From contig JAGWIT010000006.1 in assembly GCA_028866155.1 (NCBI GenBank), positions 1 to 26,039 on the forward strand: DNA of 26,039 nt, written 5' to 3'. Made by a program: the position numbers and the translations under genes. Shown here in pieces: positions 1-6,969 of this stretch (positions are counted from its first letter, which is position 1; each line of letters begins with the position of its first letter). The notes beneath the pieces are model-generated. The model did not search any database, was not told where the DNA came from, and worked only from the letters and a program-made list of their open reading frames with translations. The DNA is from Patescibacteria group bacterium. Lineage in GTDB: Bacteria; Patescibacteriota; Minisyncoccia; Phycocordibacterales; SBAW01.

Positions 1-2
1 GC

Positions 3-476
3 ATCTCGGGGATGCTTCTTGCCGGCATCTTTTTGCCGTACTTCTTCTTCACGCTCTACGTGATACAGCGCTCAAGCAACTTTACCTTCACGTTCCCAAG
101 CCTCGCGTTTTCGATGAGCGCGTTCAGCATCCACTTACGCGCGCTTTACTCGGCGGCGACCTTTGAGCGTTCGGCGTTCGGGGTAACTCAAAAAAGAGGC
201 CTCAATGGCAACCCGTCTGTCAATCGGGCAGGCTTTTTGCCGCTCATCAAATGGCATATCGCTTATATCGCGGCGACGTTGTGCGGCATCCCCGTCGCGC
301 TGTGGCGCGAGGGACTCTCGGCATCGCTTATCAATAACATCGCGTGGTCGGCTCTCAACATTGTGATATTCGTGCCGTTCATACGCGCGGCCCTGCCCCA
401 GCGCGAGCATCTGCGGCAAGCGCCAAGCAAAGCGCTGAAGAAACAAAGCATATATGGCGTCGCGAACCACAACTAA
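3..476 (+). CDS. Membrane glycosyltransferase, C-terminal part (5' end outside window)
   Basis: The reading frame is open to the left edge, so this is the end of a longer gene. About 155 residues are visible. They include hydrophobic segments near the start (rich in Leu, Phe and Tyr) and two more in the second half, separated by a basic stretch with FGVTQKRG. This resembles the membrane C-terminus of processive family 2 glycosyltransferases (cellulose synthase or hyaluronan synthase type), where an FxVTxK segment precedes the last helices. The catalytic domain is not visible, so the family is inferred from this end alone. The stop codon overlaps the start of the next glycosyltransferase gene by 23 nt, suggesting translational coupling and a shared role in surface glycan synthesis. 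Confidence 0.55.
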   Translation: MSGMLLAGIFLPYFFFTLYVIQRSSNFTFTFPSLAFSMSAFSIHLRALYSAATFERSAFGVTQKRGLNGNPSVNRAGFLPLIKWHIAYIAATLCGIPVALWREGLSASLINNIAWSALNIVIFVPFIRAALPQREHLRQAPSKALKKQSIYGVANHN

Positions 477-1942
477 CGCGCGCGCCGCCACCGCAGTGTG
501 GCTGGCGCTCCTGATGCTTATACCCGTGCTCCTTTCGGCGGCTTTTTTCATGAATCAAAGTCTGCGGCTCGACGAATCGCAGAGTCTATGGCAGACGAGC
601 CGCAGCTTCACGGACATTTTTTATATCGTAGCTGGCGACGTGCACGTGCCGCTCTACCATCTCCTGCTCCATTTTTGGCGGCTCTATCTCGGCGACGGAG
701 TCGCGGTCGCGCGCGTGATGTCCCTTCTCTTTTATGTCATCTCCATCCCCGCGCTCTATGCGCTCGGCAAGCTCGCTTACAACCGCGCCACGAGCCTCTT
801 TGCAACGTTTCTCTTCGCTATCTCGCCGTTCATGAACTGGTACGGCAACGAGATACGCATGTACACGCTCTTTACCTTCTTCGTCATCCTCAATCAATAC
901 TGCTTCGTCAAAATTTTTAAAGGTCAAGCCAGCGAAACGGTGTGGGCGTGGTACGCGCTCACCGCCATACTCGGCGTGTTCTCGCATTATTTCTTTTTCC
1001 TCAGCCTCGCTTCGCAGGTGGTGTTCTATTTTTTGCGGCGCGACCTTTTCCCTGCCGGCTCTTTCAAGCGGCTTGCCGCCGCAGCAATAATCGTTGTGGT
1101 CGCTTTTGCGCCGTGGGCGTGGTTCGTGCTCCATGTCGGGCAGGCAGGATTCTCGGAACCTCTGCTGCCGGTGCCGACGACCGTCAACCTCTTTAGCACG
1201 TTCTCGCAGTTTTTGTTCGGATTTCAAAACGACAACATCAATACGTTCTTTCTTTCGCTCTGGCCCGTTGCCATTATCTTCGGCCTGCTCACGCTCAGAC
1301 GCAACCGCCGGCTAAGCCCCGAGACCGAGTATTTTTTGACGGCGCTTTTGGTGTCGGTCGGCGTGGCTTTCTTCGTCAGTTTTATCGTGGCACCCATCTT
1401 TGTGAGCCGCTACCTTATCTTTACTGTGCCGTCGTTGTACCTTTTACTCGCAAGCTTATTCTCGAACTATGCGCCTCGCTTCGCGCGCGGTGCTTGCTGT
1501 CGTGATGCTCGTGATGCTCGTGGTCGAGATAGCGAACCCGACGACGCCGGTCAAAGAAAATTACGCGGCCGCGGCCGCATACCTCAACACGCACACAACC
1601 ATGCAGGACGCGGTGGTATTTTCGGCGCCGTTCACGATCTATCCGGTCGAATATTATTACACCGGCCCCTCGCCGCTCGCGACGCTGCCGGTATGGAACC
1701 AGTACGCCTACGGCCCCATTCCCGGTTTTGATGCAACAAAGTTGCCCGCCGAGGTCGCCTCGTCAACGAACGACGCTCAAAATGTGTACGTTTTGCTGAG
1801 CTATGACCAAGGATACGAAAAAAACATCAAAGATTATTTCGACGCACATTATCAGCAGATACTCTCGATAAACTTCTCCCAAGACCTCAACCTGTATGAA
1901 TATCGACTGCGCTACGACACAGGCGTGACGGCCGCGAAATAG
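454..1942 (+). CDS. GT39/ArnT-like membrane glycosyltransferase, interrupted by one frameshift
   Basis: This is a polytopic membrane protein of the PMT/ArnT (GT39/GT83) type, which transfers a sugar from a polyprenyl-phosphate donor to an acceptor outside the membrane. After the first hydrophobic helix comes the conserved acidic motif RLDESQS (about residues 38-44), then DVHVPLYHLL, both typical of the first extracytoplasmic loop. Many helices follow. The frame that starts at 454 loses membrane-protein character after about position 1486, and the natural continuation (AVLAVVMLVMLVVEIANPT) lies in the +2 frame to the stop at 1942. The switch falls in the (CG)4 tract at 1482-1489. One extra CG there would give a continuous protein of about 496 residues. 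Either the gene is recently broken or this is a 2-nt sequence error. It overlaps the upstream glycosyltransferase. Confidence 0.75.
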
Positions 1943-1973
1943 CAAAAAAGCCTTTCGCCAAGGCCTTTTTTGC
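1943..1973. terminator. Bidirectional Rho-independent terminator
   Basis: A-rich and T-rich arms (GCAAAAAAG and CCTTTTTTGC) flank CCTT/AAGG with one bulged base and a short loop. It begins directly at the stop of the plus-strand glycosyltransferase and lies 17 nt from the stop of the minus-strand cellulase, so it can serve both convergent genes. Confidence 0.75.
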
Positions 1974-1989
1974 TTATAGGGTAATGATT

Positions 1990-3402
1990 TTAATGCGCGT
2001 TTTGGACAAGCCCAAGCGCGTAGTCGGGCCACCATACGCCGGCATTCGGGCCGCCGTTGCAGGTGCCGTCGGACTCGCCCGGAGTCTTGAGCCAGAGGAA
2101 GGCGTCGACGAGCGAGTTGCCGGTCTGCATCGTCGGCTTTTGGCCGATGGCCATGCCCGGCGGGTTGCACCACTGGCCGTTGGAGCCATTGCCGTTGCGC
2201 GACGTGTCAACAATGAAGTGCTTGCCATTTGTCTGTGAGCTAATCTGCTGGCCATAGCTCACCTCGCCCGCGGTCGGCATGAAGTTCGACACATTAAGAG
2301 CGAAACCGTCTGCCTGCGAGACATTAGCTTTGGTGAGATCATTCGCCATCGTGGCCGGGTCAATCCAGTTTGAGTGCCCGGCGTCCAAATATACTTTGGC
2401 GTTGGGGTCCGCTTTGAGCGCCCCGACCGCGCTCGAGAGCAGCTGCAAGCGCGTTGCCTGGTCCGCCGGCGAGAGGCAGCCGATTTGTGCGAGCGCGTCC
2501 GGTTCAAGAACGATTATCGCCGGCGAGGAGCCGAGGCCCTGCGCAAACGAATTAATCCACGCGGTATACCCCGCCGGATTGTTTGAGCCGCCGGAGGAGT
2601 ACCCGCCGCAGTCGCGCTCGGGGATGTTGTACGCGACCATCACGGGCGTTGCGCCTTGCGCCGCTGCCGCACTCACGAGCGTGTGCACATCGTTTGAGAT
2701 GTTGCTGTTCCAATCGCCAAACCAGGCGGCGGTCGGCTGTGCGGCGAGCATTTGCATAGCCGCAGCGCCGGTCGGGTTGCTCGAGGCCCACGTGATGGCC
2801 TGCGCCGCCGCTTCAGAGTTTGGGTTGATATAAAATTTCACACCCGAATTATTCGCAACCGATGATGAGGTAGTAATGAGCGGCGCCGCAACGATAGTAT
2901 TTTGAACCAGTGTCTGTGTTTGAGTTTGAACCGGCGCCGATGCGGGCGCCGGAGCCGACGTTGGCGCAGGCTGCGCCGGAGCGCTCCCCTGCTGGGGCAA
3001 TCCGTTGTCAACATAAATCGTCTCCGATTGCTGTGCGATAATGTTCCCGTTTTGCCGCGCGATAAAATTGACAACATAGGGGCCCGAGCCATGCCACGTC
3101 CACAAGCCGACATTAACGGAAGCCTCTTTGTGCTGGTAGTCGGTGTAGTTATTGTCCATCCAGTTCCATTGGCCGCCGTCAACCTGCCAGAACATATCGT
3201 ACTGCGAAACATCGAGACCGCTAACCATCGCCTTAAACGGCTGCGTGCCCTGCATGTGCGCGCCGTTGGTCGGCCACCATGGGTTAACCGCGTAGCCGCT
3301 CGCGGATGCGGTAGCAAACGCCGCCGCGCCCGCGATGAGAAAACTTGATAATGTTAGATATAAAGCGAACTTCCGAACTAAGCTGGTTCCCAGTGTTATC
3401 AT
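1990..3402 (-). CDS. Secreted GH6 family cellulase (endoglucanase/cellobiohydrolase) with N-terminal accessory domain
   Basis: Glycoside hydrolase family 6 enzymes hydrolyse beta-1,4-glucan with inversion. The order is a signal peptide (about 1-34, ending ATASA), an accessory beta-type domain (about 38-133, rich in Trp and Tyr), a Pro/Ala/Ser/Gln linker (about 134-180) and the GH6 domain (about 188-470). GH6 signatures are clear: YNIPERDCGGYSSGG with Asp264 (the pKa-modulating Asp), VLEPDAL with Asp302 (the proton donor), YLDAGHSNW, VDTSRNGNGSNGQWCNPPG, and WLKTPGESDGTCNGGPNAG near the C-terminus. Length is normal and all key residues appear intact. The accessory domain is not a carbohydrate-binding module I recognise. 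No Shine-Dalgarno site is visible; TACACT lies 10 nt before the ATG as a weak -10 candidate. It probably acts outside the cell or tethered to the surface. Confidence 0.93.
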   Translation of the reverse strand: MITLGTSLVRKFALYLTLSSFLIAGAAAFATASASGYAVNPWWPTNGAHMQGTQPFKAMVSGLDVSQYDMFWQVDGGQWNWMDNNYTDYQHKEASVNVGLWTWHGSGPYVVNFIARQNGNIIAQQSETIYVDNGLPQQGSAPAQPAPTSAPAPASAPVQTQTQTLVQNTIVAAPLITTSSSVANNSGVKFYINPNSEAAAQAITWASSNPTGAAAMQMLAAQPTAAWFGDWNSNISNDVHTLVSAAAAQGATPVMVAYNIPERDCGGYSSGGSNNPAGYTAWINSFAQGLGSSPAIIVLEPDALAQIGCLSPADQATRLQLLSSAVGALKADPNAKVYLDAGHSNWIDPATMANDLTKANVSQADGFALNVSNFMPTAGEVSYGQQISSQTNGKHFIVDTSRNGNGSNGQWCNPPGMAIGQKPTMQTGNSLVDAFLWLKTPGESDGTCNGGPNAGVWWPDYALGLVQNAH

Positions 3403-3575
3403 GAGCGCGATAAGTGTATCGGTGCGCGCAGATTGACCGCAACAAAATTTGTATCCTCAAATGAAGAAAAGGTGAAATAGTTTTATACCGCACTACATTT
3501 TACCTTCATGAAGCGAAGTGAAGATTTCATGCGTGTGGATTGCAAATGCTTTACAAATAAAAAAGCATGCATGCA

Positions 3576-3600
3576 AAAAAGCCCCGGGCGGGGGCTTTTT
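3576..3600 (-). terminator. Rho-independent terminator of the Gly/Asn-rich protein gene
   Basis: GCCCC and GGGGC arms with a 5-nt loop are flanked by A5 and T5 tracts. On the minus strand it starts about 26 nt after the stop codon of the gene ending at 3627. Confidence 0.8.
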
Positions 3601-3626
3601 GTAACAGGTCGGGAGCGAACAAAACC

Positions 3627-4001
3627 TTAGATGCGGATAAGCGTCGTACCGATGATATTGACGTTAGTTGTGCGAGTATGGGCGTTGCCGGTTTGGACCG
3701 AGCCGCCCGCACTGCCCTTGCCGCCCTTGCCGCCGTTGCCGGCATTGGCGCCACCATTATTGTTGTTCCCGTTGCCACTGCTGACCTTGCCGCCATTGCC
3801 GCCGTCGCCGCCGGTCGAGCCGCCCGCAAGGTTGAGCCCCGTGTTGGCGACCGACACGTTGGTAGTCGTCACTGTGGCGGTGTTGTTGGTCCGTATTGTT
3901 ACCGATGAGCTGTTAAAAGTGTCTGCCAATGCCGGCGTTGCCGAAGCTAATAGCGCGGCTATTGCGGTAGCCGCCATGAGATATTTCCCAGTGTTACTCA
4001 T
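3627..4001 (-). CDS. Small secreted Gly/Asn-rich protein, function unknown
   Basis: This 124-residue protein has a clear signal peptide (MAATAIAALLASATPALA, cleavage likely after residue 26). The mature part is a Ser/Thr/Asn-rich segment (TVTTTNVSVANTG), then a low-complexity Gly/Asn/Ser region (about 61-100), then a segment echoing the first (TRTTNVNIIGTT). Cysteines are absent. Similar short secreted proteins with Gly-rich cores and TNV/NTG motifs are, from memory, common in Parcubacteria and have no known function. The two flanking TTNV segments could be beta strands around a flexible core, as in a surface polymer or adhesive protein, but this is speculation. The gene stands alone, with its own terminator downstream and a 148-nt leader region upstream. 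Confidence 0.75.
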   Translation of the reverse strand: MSNTGKYLMAATAIAALLASATPALADTFNSSSVTIRTNNTATVTTTNVSVANTGLNLAGGSTGGDGGNGGKVSSGNGNNNNGGANAGNGGKGGKGSAGGSVQTGNAHTRTTNVNIIGTTLIRI

Positions 4002-4068
4002 ACTGATTTTCTAGCTAGATGATGCTAATAAAAATTGCCCGCGGCCAAAAGAGCCCGCCCGACCTATT

Positions 4069-4084
4069 GTCTAAGTAGACTATA
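4069..4084 (-). promoter_or_regulatory. Possible promoter/operator of the Gly/Asn-rich protein gene
   Basis: On the minus strand TATAGT (4084-4079) is a plausible -10 box. It overlaps the inverted repeat GTCTA-N2-TAGAC (4069-4080). No good -35 box is visible. The site lies about 70 nt before the start codon. Weak, from sequence only. Confidence 0.2.
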
Positions 4085-4149
4085 AAAAGCGGCTGAAAGA
4101 CAGATGAAGCTGTGCATTGCGCGACCTGGCGGATGTTAGAACCGGCAGC

Positions 4150-4734
4150 CTACTGGTCTTCGTGAGATTGCGTCGAAGTCCCGGCCTGGCCGCCCATCAT
4201 CGGTTGCGGATGATTTTCTCCTTCGCCGCAATGGCGCTCAAAGAATCCGCGAGTCAACGGGCCTACGCTCCCGTCGGTGCTTGAGGCAATGCTATTGTTC
4301 TCTTGAAAGCGCATCATCGCCCGGGCCGTTAAGGGACCGAAGAAACCGGTGGTCGTTGCCTCAAATCCGCTTTCTGGGTCTGCAGCGAGCATTTCCTGCA
4401 GGCTCTTCACATCATCACCTTGCGAGCCGATGCCGAGATTGCGCGTAAGCGCAATGCACGCACTCTTGCCCTCCTGGCCCGGCGCGCCCGAGGTAGAAGC
4501 CGCCTCAGTTGAGGAGGCTTCAGTAAAAGGGTGTTCTTGCGGTTGGTGCGAATCCTGGCCCGTCAGCGCCGCCTGGACGCTGTTGACAGTGGCAGTATCC
4601 GCCCCGAACGACTGCAGGAGCGAAATAATGGCGCCCACTTGGGCGGCGGTGAGGCCTGCGGCCTGCGCGAACGCGGGCATCAGCAACGAGAGCGCGAGAC
4701 CGATACTGGCTATAGTTTTGATGGATGGGCGCAT
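4150..4734 (-). CDS. Secreted peptidoglycan-binding-domain protein
   Basis: This 194-residue protein has a signal peptide (1-26, ending AFAQA) and a short helical segment (GLTAAQVGAIISLLQSFGAD, about 27-46) often seen at the N-terminus of CPR cell-surface proteins. An acidic Ser/Thr/Glu linker (about 60-90) follows, then a PG_binding_1-type domain (about 95-165) with LGIGSQGDDVKSLQEML, TTGFFGPLTARAMMRFQ and GSVGPLTRGFF. Cys93 and Cys169 bracket this domain and are the only cysteines, which suggests a disulfide. No catalytic domain is present, so it is probably a wall-anchored structural or ligand-binding protein rather than a hydrolase. No Shine-Dalgarno site is seen before the ATG. Confidence 0.85.
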   Translation of the reverse strand: MRPSIKTIASIGLALSLLMPAFAQAAGLTAAQVGAIISLLQSFGADTATVNSVQAALTGQDSHQPQEHPFTEASSTEAASTSGAPGQEGKSACIALTRNLGIGSQGDDVKSLQEMLAADPESGFEATTTGFFGPLTARAMMRFQENNSIASSTDGSVGPLTRGFFERHCGEGENHPQPMMGGQAGTSTQSHEDQ

Positions 4735-4823
4735 AAAGATACAAAAATGAATACAGGGTAACTGTACCTTCTAGCGCAGCACTCTGTAAACGCTCGTTAT
4801 CAACACACAAGCGCCCAACGTGA

Positions 4824-5189
4824 CTATTTATTTTGCGGAACCGCAAATCCCGCTTGGCCAGTAAAATCAATAGCGACGGCAGGTTCATCTCCAACCACCC
4901 ATGCGTCATGGCCAGGAGGAACTATCCCCGCATCTCCCGGGCCAAACTCCATTTCTGTGCCATCGTCCATTTTTACACGAGTTATTCCTGAAATTTGATA
5001 GAACGTATGCGGGACTTGGCAACTCTCAGTTTTAACAATTGGCTTCATATCGACCGACCATTTCCAACCCGGTTGCAGTGTAGAGCGGCCGAATGTGATG
5101 CCTTCGAATTTTGCAAAATCAACCTTGAACTTTTCAAAGCTGCGGACATCATCGGGCATGCTCATGCTTTTCTTTTGCATTGTGTTCAT
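4824..5189 (-). CDS. Single-domain cupin protein
   Basis: This protein of about 121 residues has a cupin beta-barrel. The N-terminus is charged, motif 1 is around KTESCQVPHTFYQISGI, and motif 2 is GPGDAGIVPPGHDAWVVGDEP, the form found in a widespread family of small cupins annotated only as cupin-domain proteins. His residues in PHTFYQ and GHDAWV are candidate metal ligands. The longer frame could begin at a TTG at 5231, but the ATG at 5189 removes a hydrophobic, unconserved extension and fits the domain. No Shine-Dalgarno site is visible at either. The substrate is unknown; the small single-cupin architecture would fit binding or isomerisation of a small metabolite. Confidence 0.8.
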   Translation of the reverse strand: MNTMQKKSMSMPDDVRSFEKFKVDFAKFEGITFGRSTLQPGWKWSVDMKPIVKTESCQVPHTFYQISGITRVKMDDGTEMEFGPGDAGIVPPGHDAWVVGDEPAVAIDFTGQAGFAVPQNK

Positions 5190-5250
5190 ATAAAACAAAA
5201 AATTAATACTAATATACGCTAAGTGTAGCAAATCGCTTTATACCATCAAG

Positions 5251-5324
5251 CGCGAGAGACGGGACTTGAACCCGCAACCTCCGCCGTGACAGGGCGGCGC
5301 TCTAACCAGTTGAGCTACTCCCGC
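5251..5324 (-). tRNA. tRNA-Asp (anticodon GTC)
   Basis: A full cloverleaf can be read on the minus strand: acceptor GCGGGAG/CTCTCGC with one G-U, D loop AACTGGTTA with the usual GG, anticodon loop CTGTCAC on a 5-bp stem, T loop TTCAAGT, and discriminator G, as expected for Asp. CCA is not encoded. Elbow positions 18 and 55 are standard (G18, T55), unlike the two CAT tRNAs nearby. Confidence 0.95.
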
Positions 5325-5422
5325 ATGCTTTGCCCGCCTTCCAAATAGCGGATGCGGCAAACACGCCTACTTTAGCGCAAAAAACCCCTATTTCAAAGCT
5401 CTACATTGAGCTTGTCAAAATG

Positions 5423-5496
5423 TGTCGGCGGAAGGACTTGCACCTTCGACCTTGGCTTTATGAGTGCCATGCTCTAACTACCTGAGCTACGCCGAC
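5423..5496 (-). tRNA. tRNA with anticodon CAT (elongator Met, or Ile2)
   Basis: The cloverleaf on the minus strand has a perfect 7-bp acceptor (GTCGGCG/CGCCGAC), D stem GCTC/GAGC, anticodon loop CTCATAA and a T stem GAAGG/CCTTC. The last anticodon-stem pair is an A-A mismatch. The D loop is AGGTAGTTA and the T loop TGCAAGT: the usual G18 reads A and the usual T55 reads G. CCA is not encoded. CAT is read as Met in an elongator tRNA, or as Ile when C34 is modified by TilS; I cannot separate these by eye. Confidence 0.9.
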
Positions 5497-5550
5497 ATTG
5501 TCTCGCCCTCGGCGGACGTTGGCTCAAAATAGCATTTTTAATGCTTCTCT

Positions 5551-6156
5551 TCAACGAGCAAGGAGCTTGGTGTAGATATGCGCGGCGGCAATCATGGTGA
5601 CCGGTATTGTGACGAGCAGACCTACCAGGAGCAGTATCGCGCCCGCGATATTAAGGAGTATGGCGACGACGAAAAAGCCGAGCAAGTGCCATTTGACTCC
5701 GCGGGTCATCGCTGCGCTCTTGCGCAAGCTCTCGGCAACTCCGGCGCCGTCTAAAACCGCAAAGCGGACCATCGAGTAGCGGAGGATAACATATATGCCT
5801 GGGATGATGAGCAGTATGAGCCCGCACACGATTATCAAGCCGGCGAGCAGCGACGCCAACACATACCGCCATGCCAGGCGCGCGGGCGGTACGATGTCGT
5901 TGTAGGTTGTGTACTCCCCTTTTGCGAGCTTCAGCGTCACAAGCGTCGCGCCGATGCCGAGCACCACCTCGGCGATAAATAATACGATCGCGGCCAAAAA
6001 TCCGAGCGCGGTTCCGGCTAAAACTTTTGTCACTATCGCGTACGCAACCTGAAGCGCCAACAGAGTCAGCACGATCTTAAATACCAGCGCGCTGTGCGCT
6101 TTGAGCGTTGTCCATCCGAACGTGAGCGATTCGTTGATGGAAAATGGCGATTCCAT
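5551..6156 (-). CDS. Polytopic membrane protein, function unknown
   Basis: This 201-residue protein is almost entirely membrane-embedded, with about five or six hydrophobic stretches (roughly 21-45, 48-78, 97-125, 153-175 and 176-195). Between the third and fourth is an amphipathic stretch, RKSAAMTRGVKWHLLGFF. The pattern, including IIPGIYVILRYSMVRFAVLD, matches the group of small bacterial membrane proteins annotated as DUF975-like or as glycerophosphodiester phosphodiesterase membrane-domain-like. They have no assigned reaction. The gene starts 26 nt downstream of tRNA-fMet, with no terminator between them, so it may be expressed by readthrough from the tRNA promoter. No Shine-Dalgarno site is visible. 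Confidence 0.75.
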   Translation of the reverse strand: MESPFSINESLTFGWTTLKAHSALVFKIVLTLLALQVAYAIVTKVLAGTALGFLAAIVLFIAEVVLGIGATLVTLKLAKGEYTTYNDIVPPARLAWRYVLASLLAGLIIVCGLILLIIPGIYVILRYSMVRFAVLDGAGVAESLRKSAAMTRGVKWHLLGFFVVAILLNIAGAILLLVGLLVTIPVTMIAAAHIYTKLLAR

Positions 6157-6182
6157 AATTTTTTAAAGACGAATAATCCTTG

Positions 6183-6254
6183 TTGCGGGGGCCGGAATTG
6201 CACCGGCGATCTTCAGGTTATGAGCCTGACGAGGTACTACTCCTCCACCCCGCG
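6183..6254 (-). tRNA. Initiator tRNA-fMet (CAT)
   Basis: On the minus strand the gene begins CGCGGGG and ends CCCCGCA plus discriminator A, giving the C1-A72 mismatch that marks bacterial initiator tRNA. The anticodon loop is CTCATAA. The stem is TCAGG/CCTGA, so it has only two of the three G-C pairs usual for initiators next to the loop, the third being A-T. The D loop is short (AGTAGTA) and lacks the GG pair; the T loop is TGCAATT, with G at position 55. CCA is not encoded. Confidence 0.95.
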
Positions 6255-6288
6255 ATATCGGGATGCTGCTATCCCGGGCGTGAGCAAC

Positions 6289-6297
6289 ATTATATCA
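6289..6297 (-). promoter_or_regulatory. Extended -10 promoter for tRNA-fMet
   Basis: On the minus strand TGATATAAT is a perfect extended -10 box (TGnTATAAT). It lies 34 nt before the tRNA 5' end and inside the inverted repeat GCGTGA/TCACGC. The leader between it and the tRNA can form the hairpin CGGGAT/ATCCCG, presumably removed by RNase P. Confidence 0.55.
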
Positions 6298-6377
6298 CGC
6301 TTTACTGCAAAACGCACGCGAGCGATAATTTGGACGGCGTGGCGTTTGGCAAGCTTCGAGCATAGTAAAAAAATATG

Positions 6378-6965
6378 CTACAAATAATCAAACTCTTCGA
6401 ACACGCGGCGGTACATATCGATGGTCGCGCGCGCGTCGCGGCTGGTGAGGCTGAGCGTGGCACCCCGGTGCGCGATGTCGTTGCGCACTTTGTGCGCCTT
6501 CCATGCCAGGTCGAGCGTAGTAAACTGCAGCGGGTTCGCGTTCTTTAATTTATCGCCAAGCGACTCGCCGCGGTAGCCGCGCTCGGTGAGCAGGTTGTCG
6601 AGCATGATATCAGCCTCGATGATGGCCCGGCGCCAATCGCTCTCGAGCGAGGAGCCCGCGAGCCCTAGCACATGCTCCCACCGCGGGTTGCGGGGCGTCT
6701 GCGTATCGTCATGGCGCTTGTGGAGCGCCTCTATCTCTTCTTGCCGCTTGTGCCACCCCGCGTGTTCGACCTCGTGCAAACACCGTCGCGCATAGATAAC
6801 AAAGGCGAAAAACAGGACAAAAAGCCCCAGGCCCGTCCACGCGATGTAATCGAGCAGGGCGAGCGTTTGCGAGGGTATCTGCGAGAGGTCGACGTTTTGC
6901 CCCGCGAATATTTGATACACGCGCAGAATGAAGTACTCGAGATTAAGAAAATGGACGTAGTCCAT
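6378..6965 (-). CDS. Membrane-anchored protein with HEPN-like RNDIAH motif
   Basis: This 195-residue protein has a hydrophobic N-terminal part and one strong transmembrane helix (about 38-60), then a charged helical stretch (HEVEHAGWHKRQEEIEALHKRH, about 64-85), and a soluble C-terminal helical domain (about 95-195). That domain contains WKAHKVRNDIAHRG (155-168). Arg161-x4-His166 matches the RX4-6H motif of HEPN-domain proteins, many of which are RNases, and related DUF4145-type domains. Nothing else identifies a function, and an RNase role would be inference. The gene starts only 4 nt after the gatA stop, so it is probably in the gatC-gatA operon. From memory, similar proteins are frequent in Parcubacteria as conserved hypotheticals. 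Confidence 0.7.
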   Translation of the reverse strand: MDYVHFLNLEYFILRVYQIFAGQNVDLSQIPSQTLALLDYIAWTGLGLFVLFFAFVIYARRCLHEVEHAGWHKRQEEIEALHKRHDDTQTPRNPRWEHVLGLAGSSLESDWRRAIIEADIMLDNLLTERGYRGESLGDKLKNANPLQFTTLDLAWKAHKVRNDIAHRGATLSLTSRDARATIDMYRRVFEEFDYL

Positions 6966-6969
6966 GCGC

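Noticed and set aside
195..240. Terminator-like GGCAA...TTGCC with T5 inside the first glycosyltransferase
   Set aside because: The arms are interrupted by a large asymmetric loop and the site lies within an intact coding frame.
5390..5420. AAGCTC/GAGCTT hairpin between the two tRNAs as a terminator
   Set aside because: The T6 run is about 11 nt beyond the stem on the minus strand, so it is not a clear Rho-independent terminator.
6350..6377. AGCATA/TATGCT stem after the HEPN-like gene as a terminator
   Set aside because: The T run is in the loop rather than after the stem, and the stem is only 6 bp of mostly A-T pairs.
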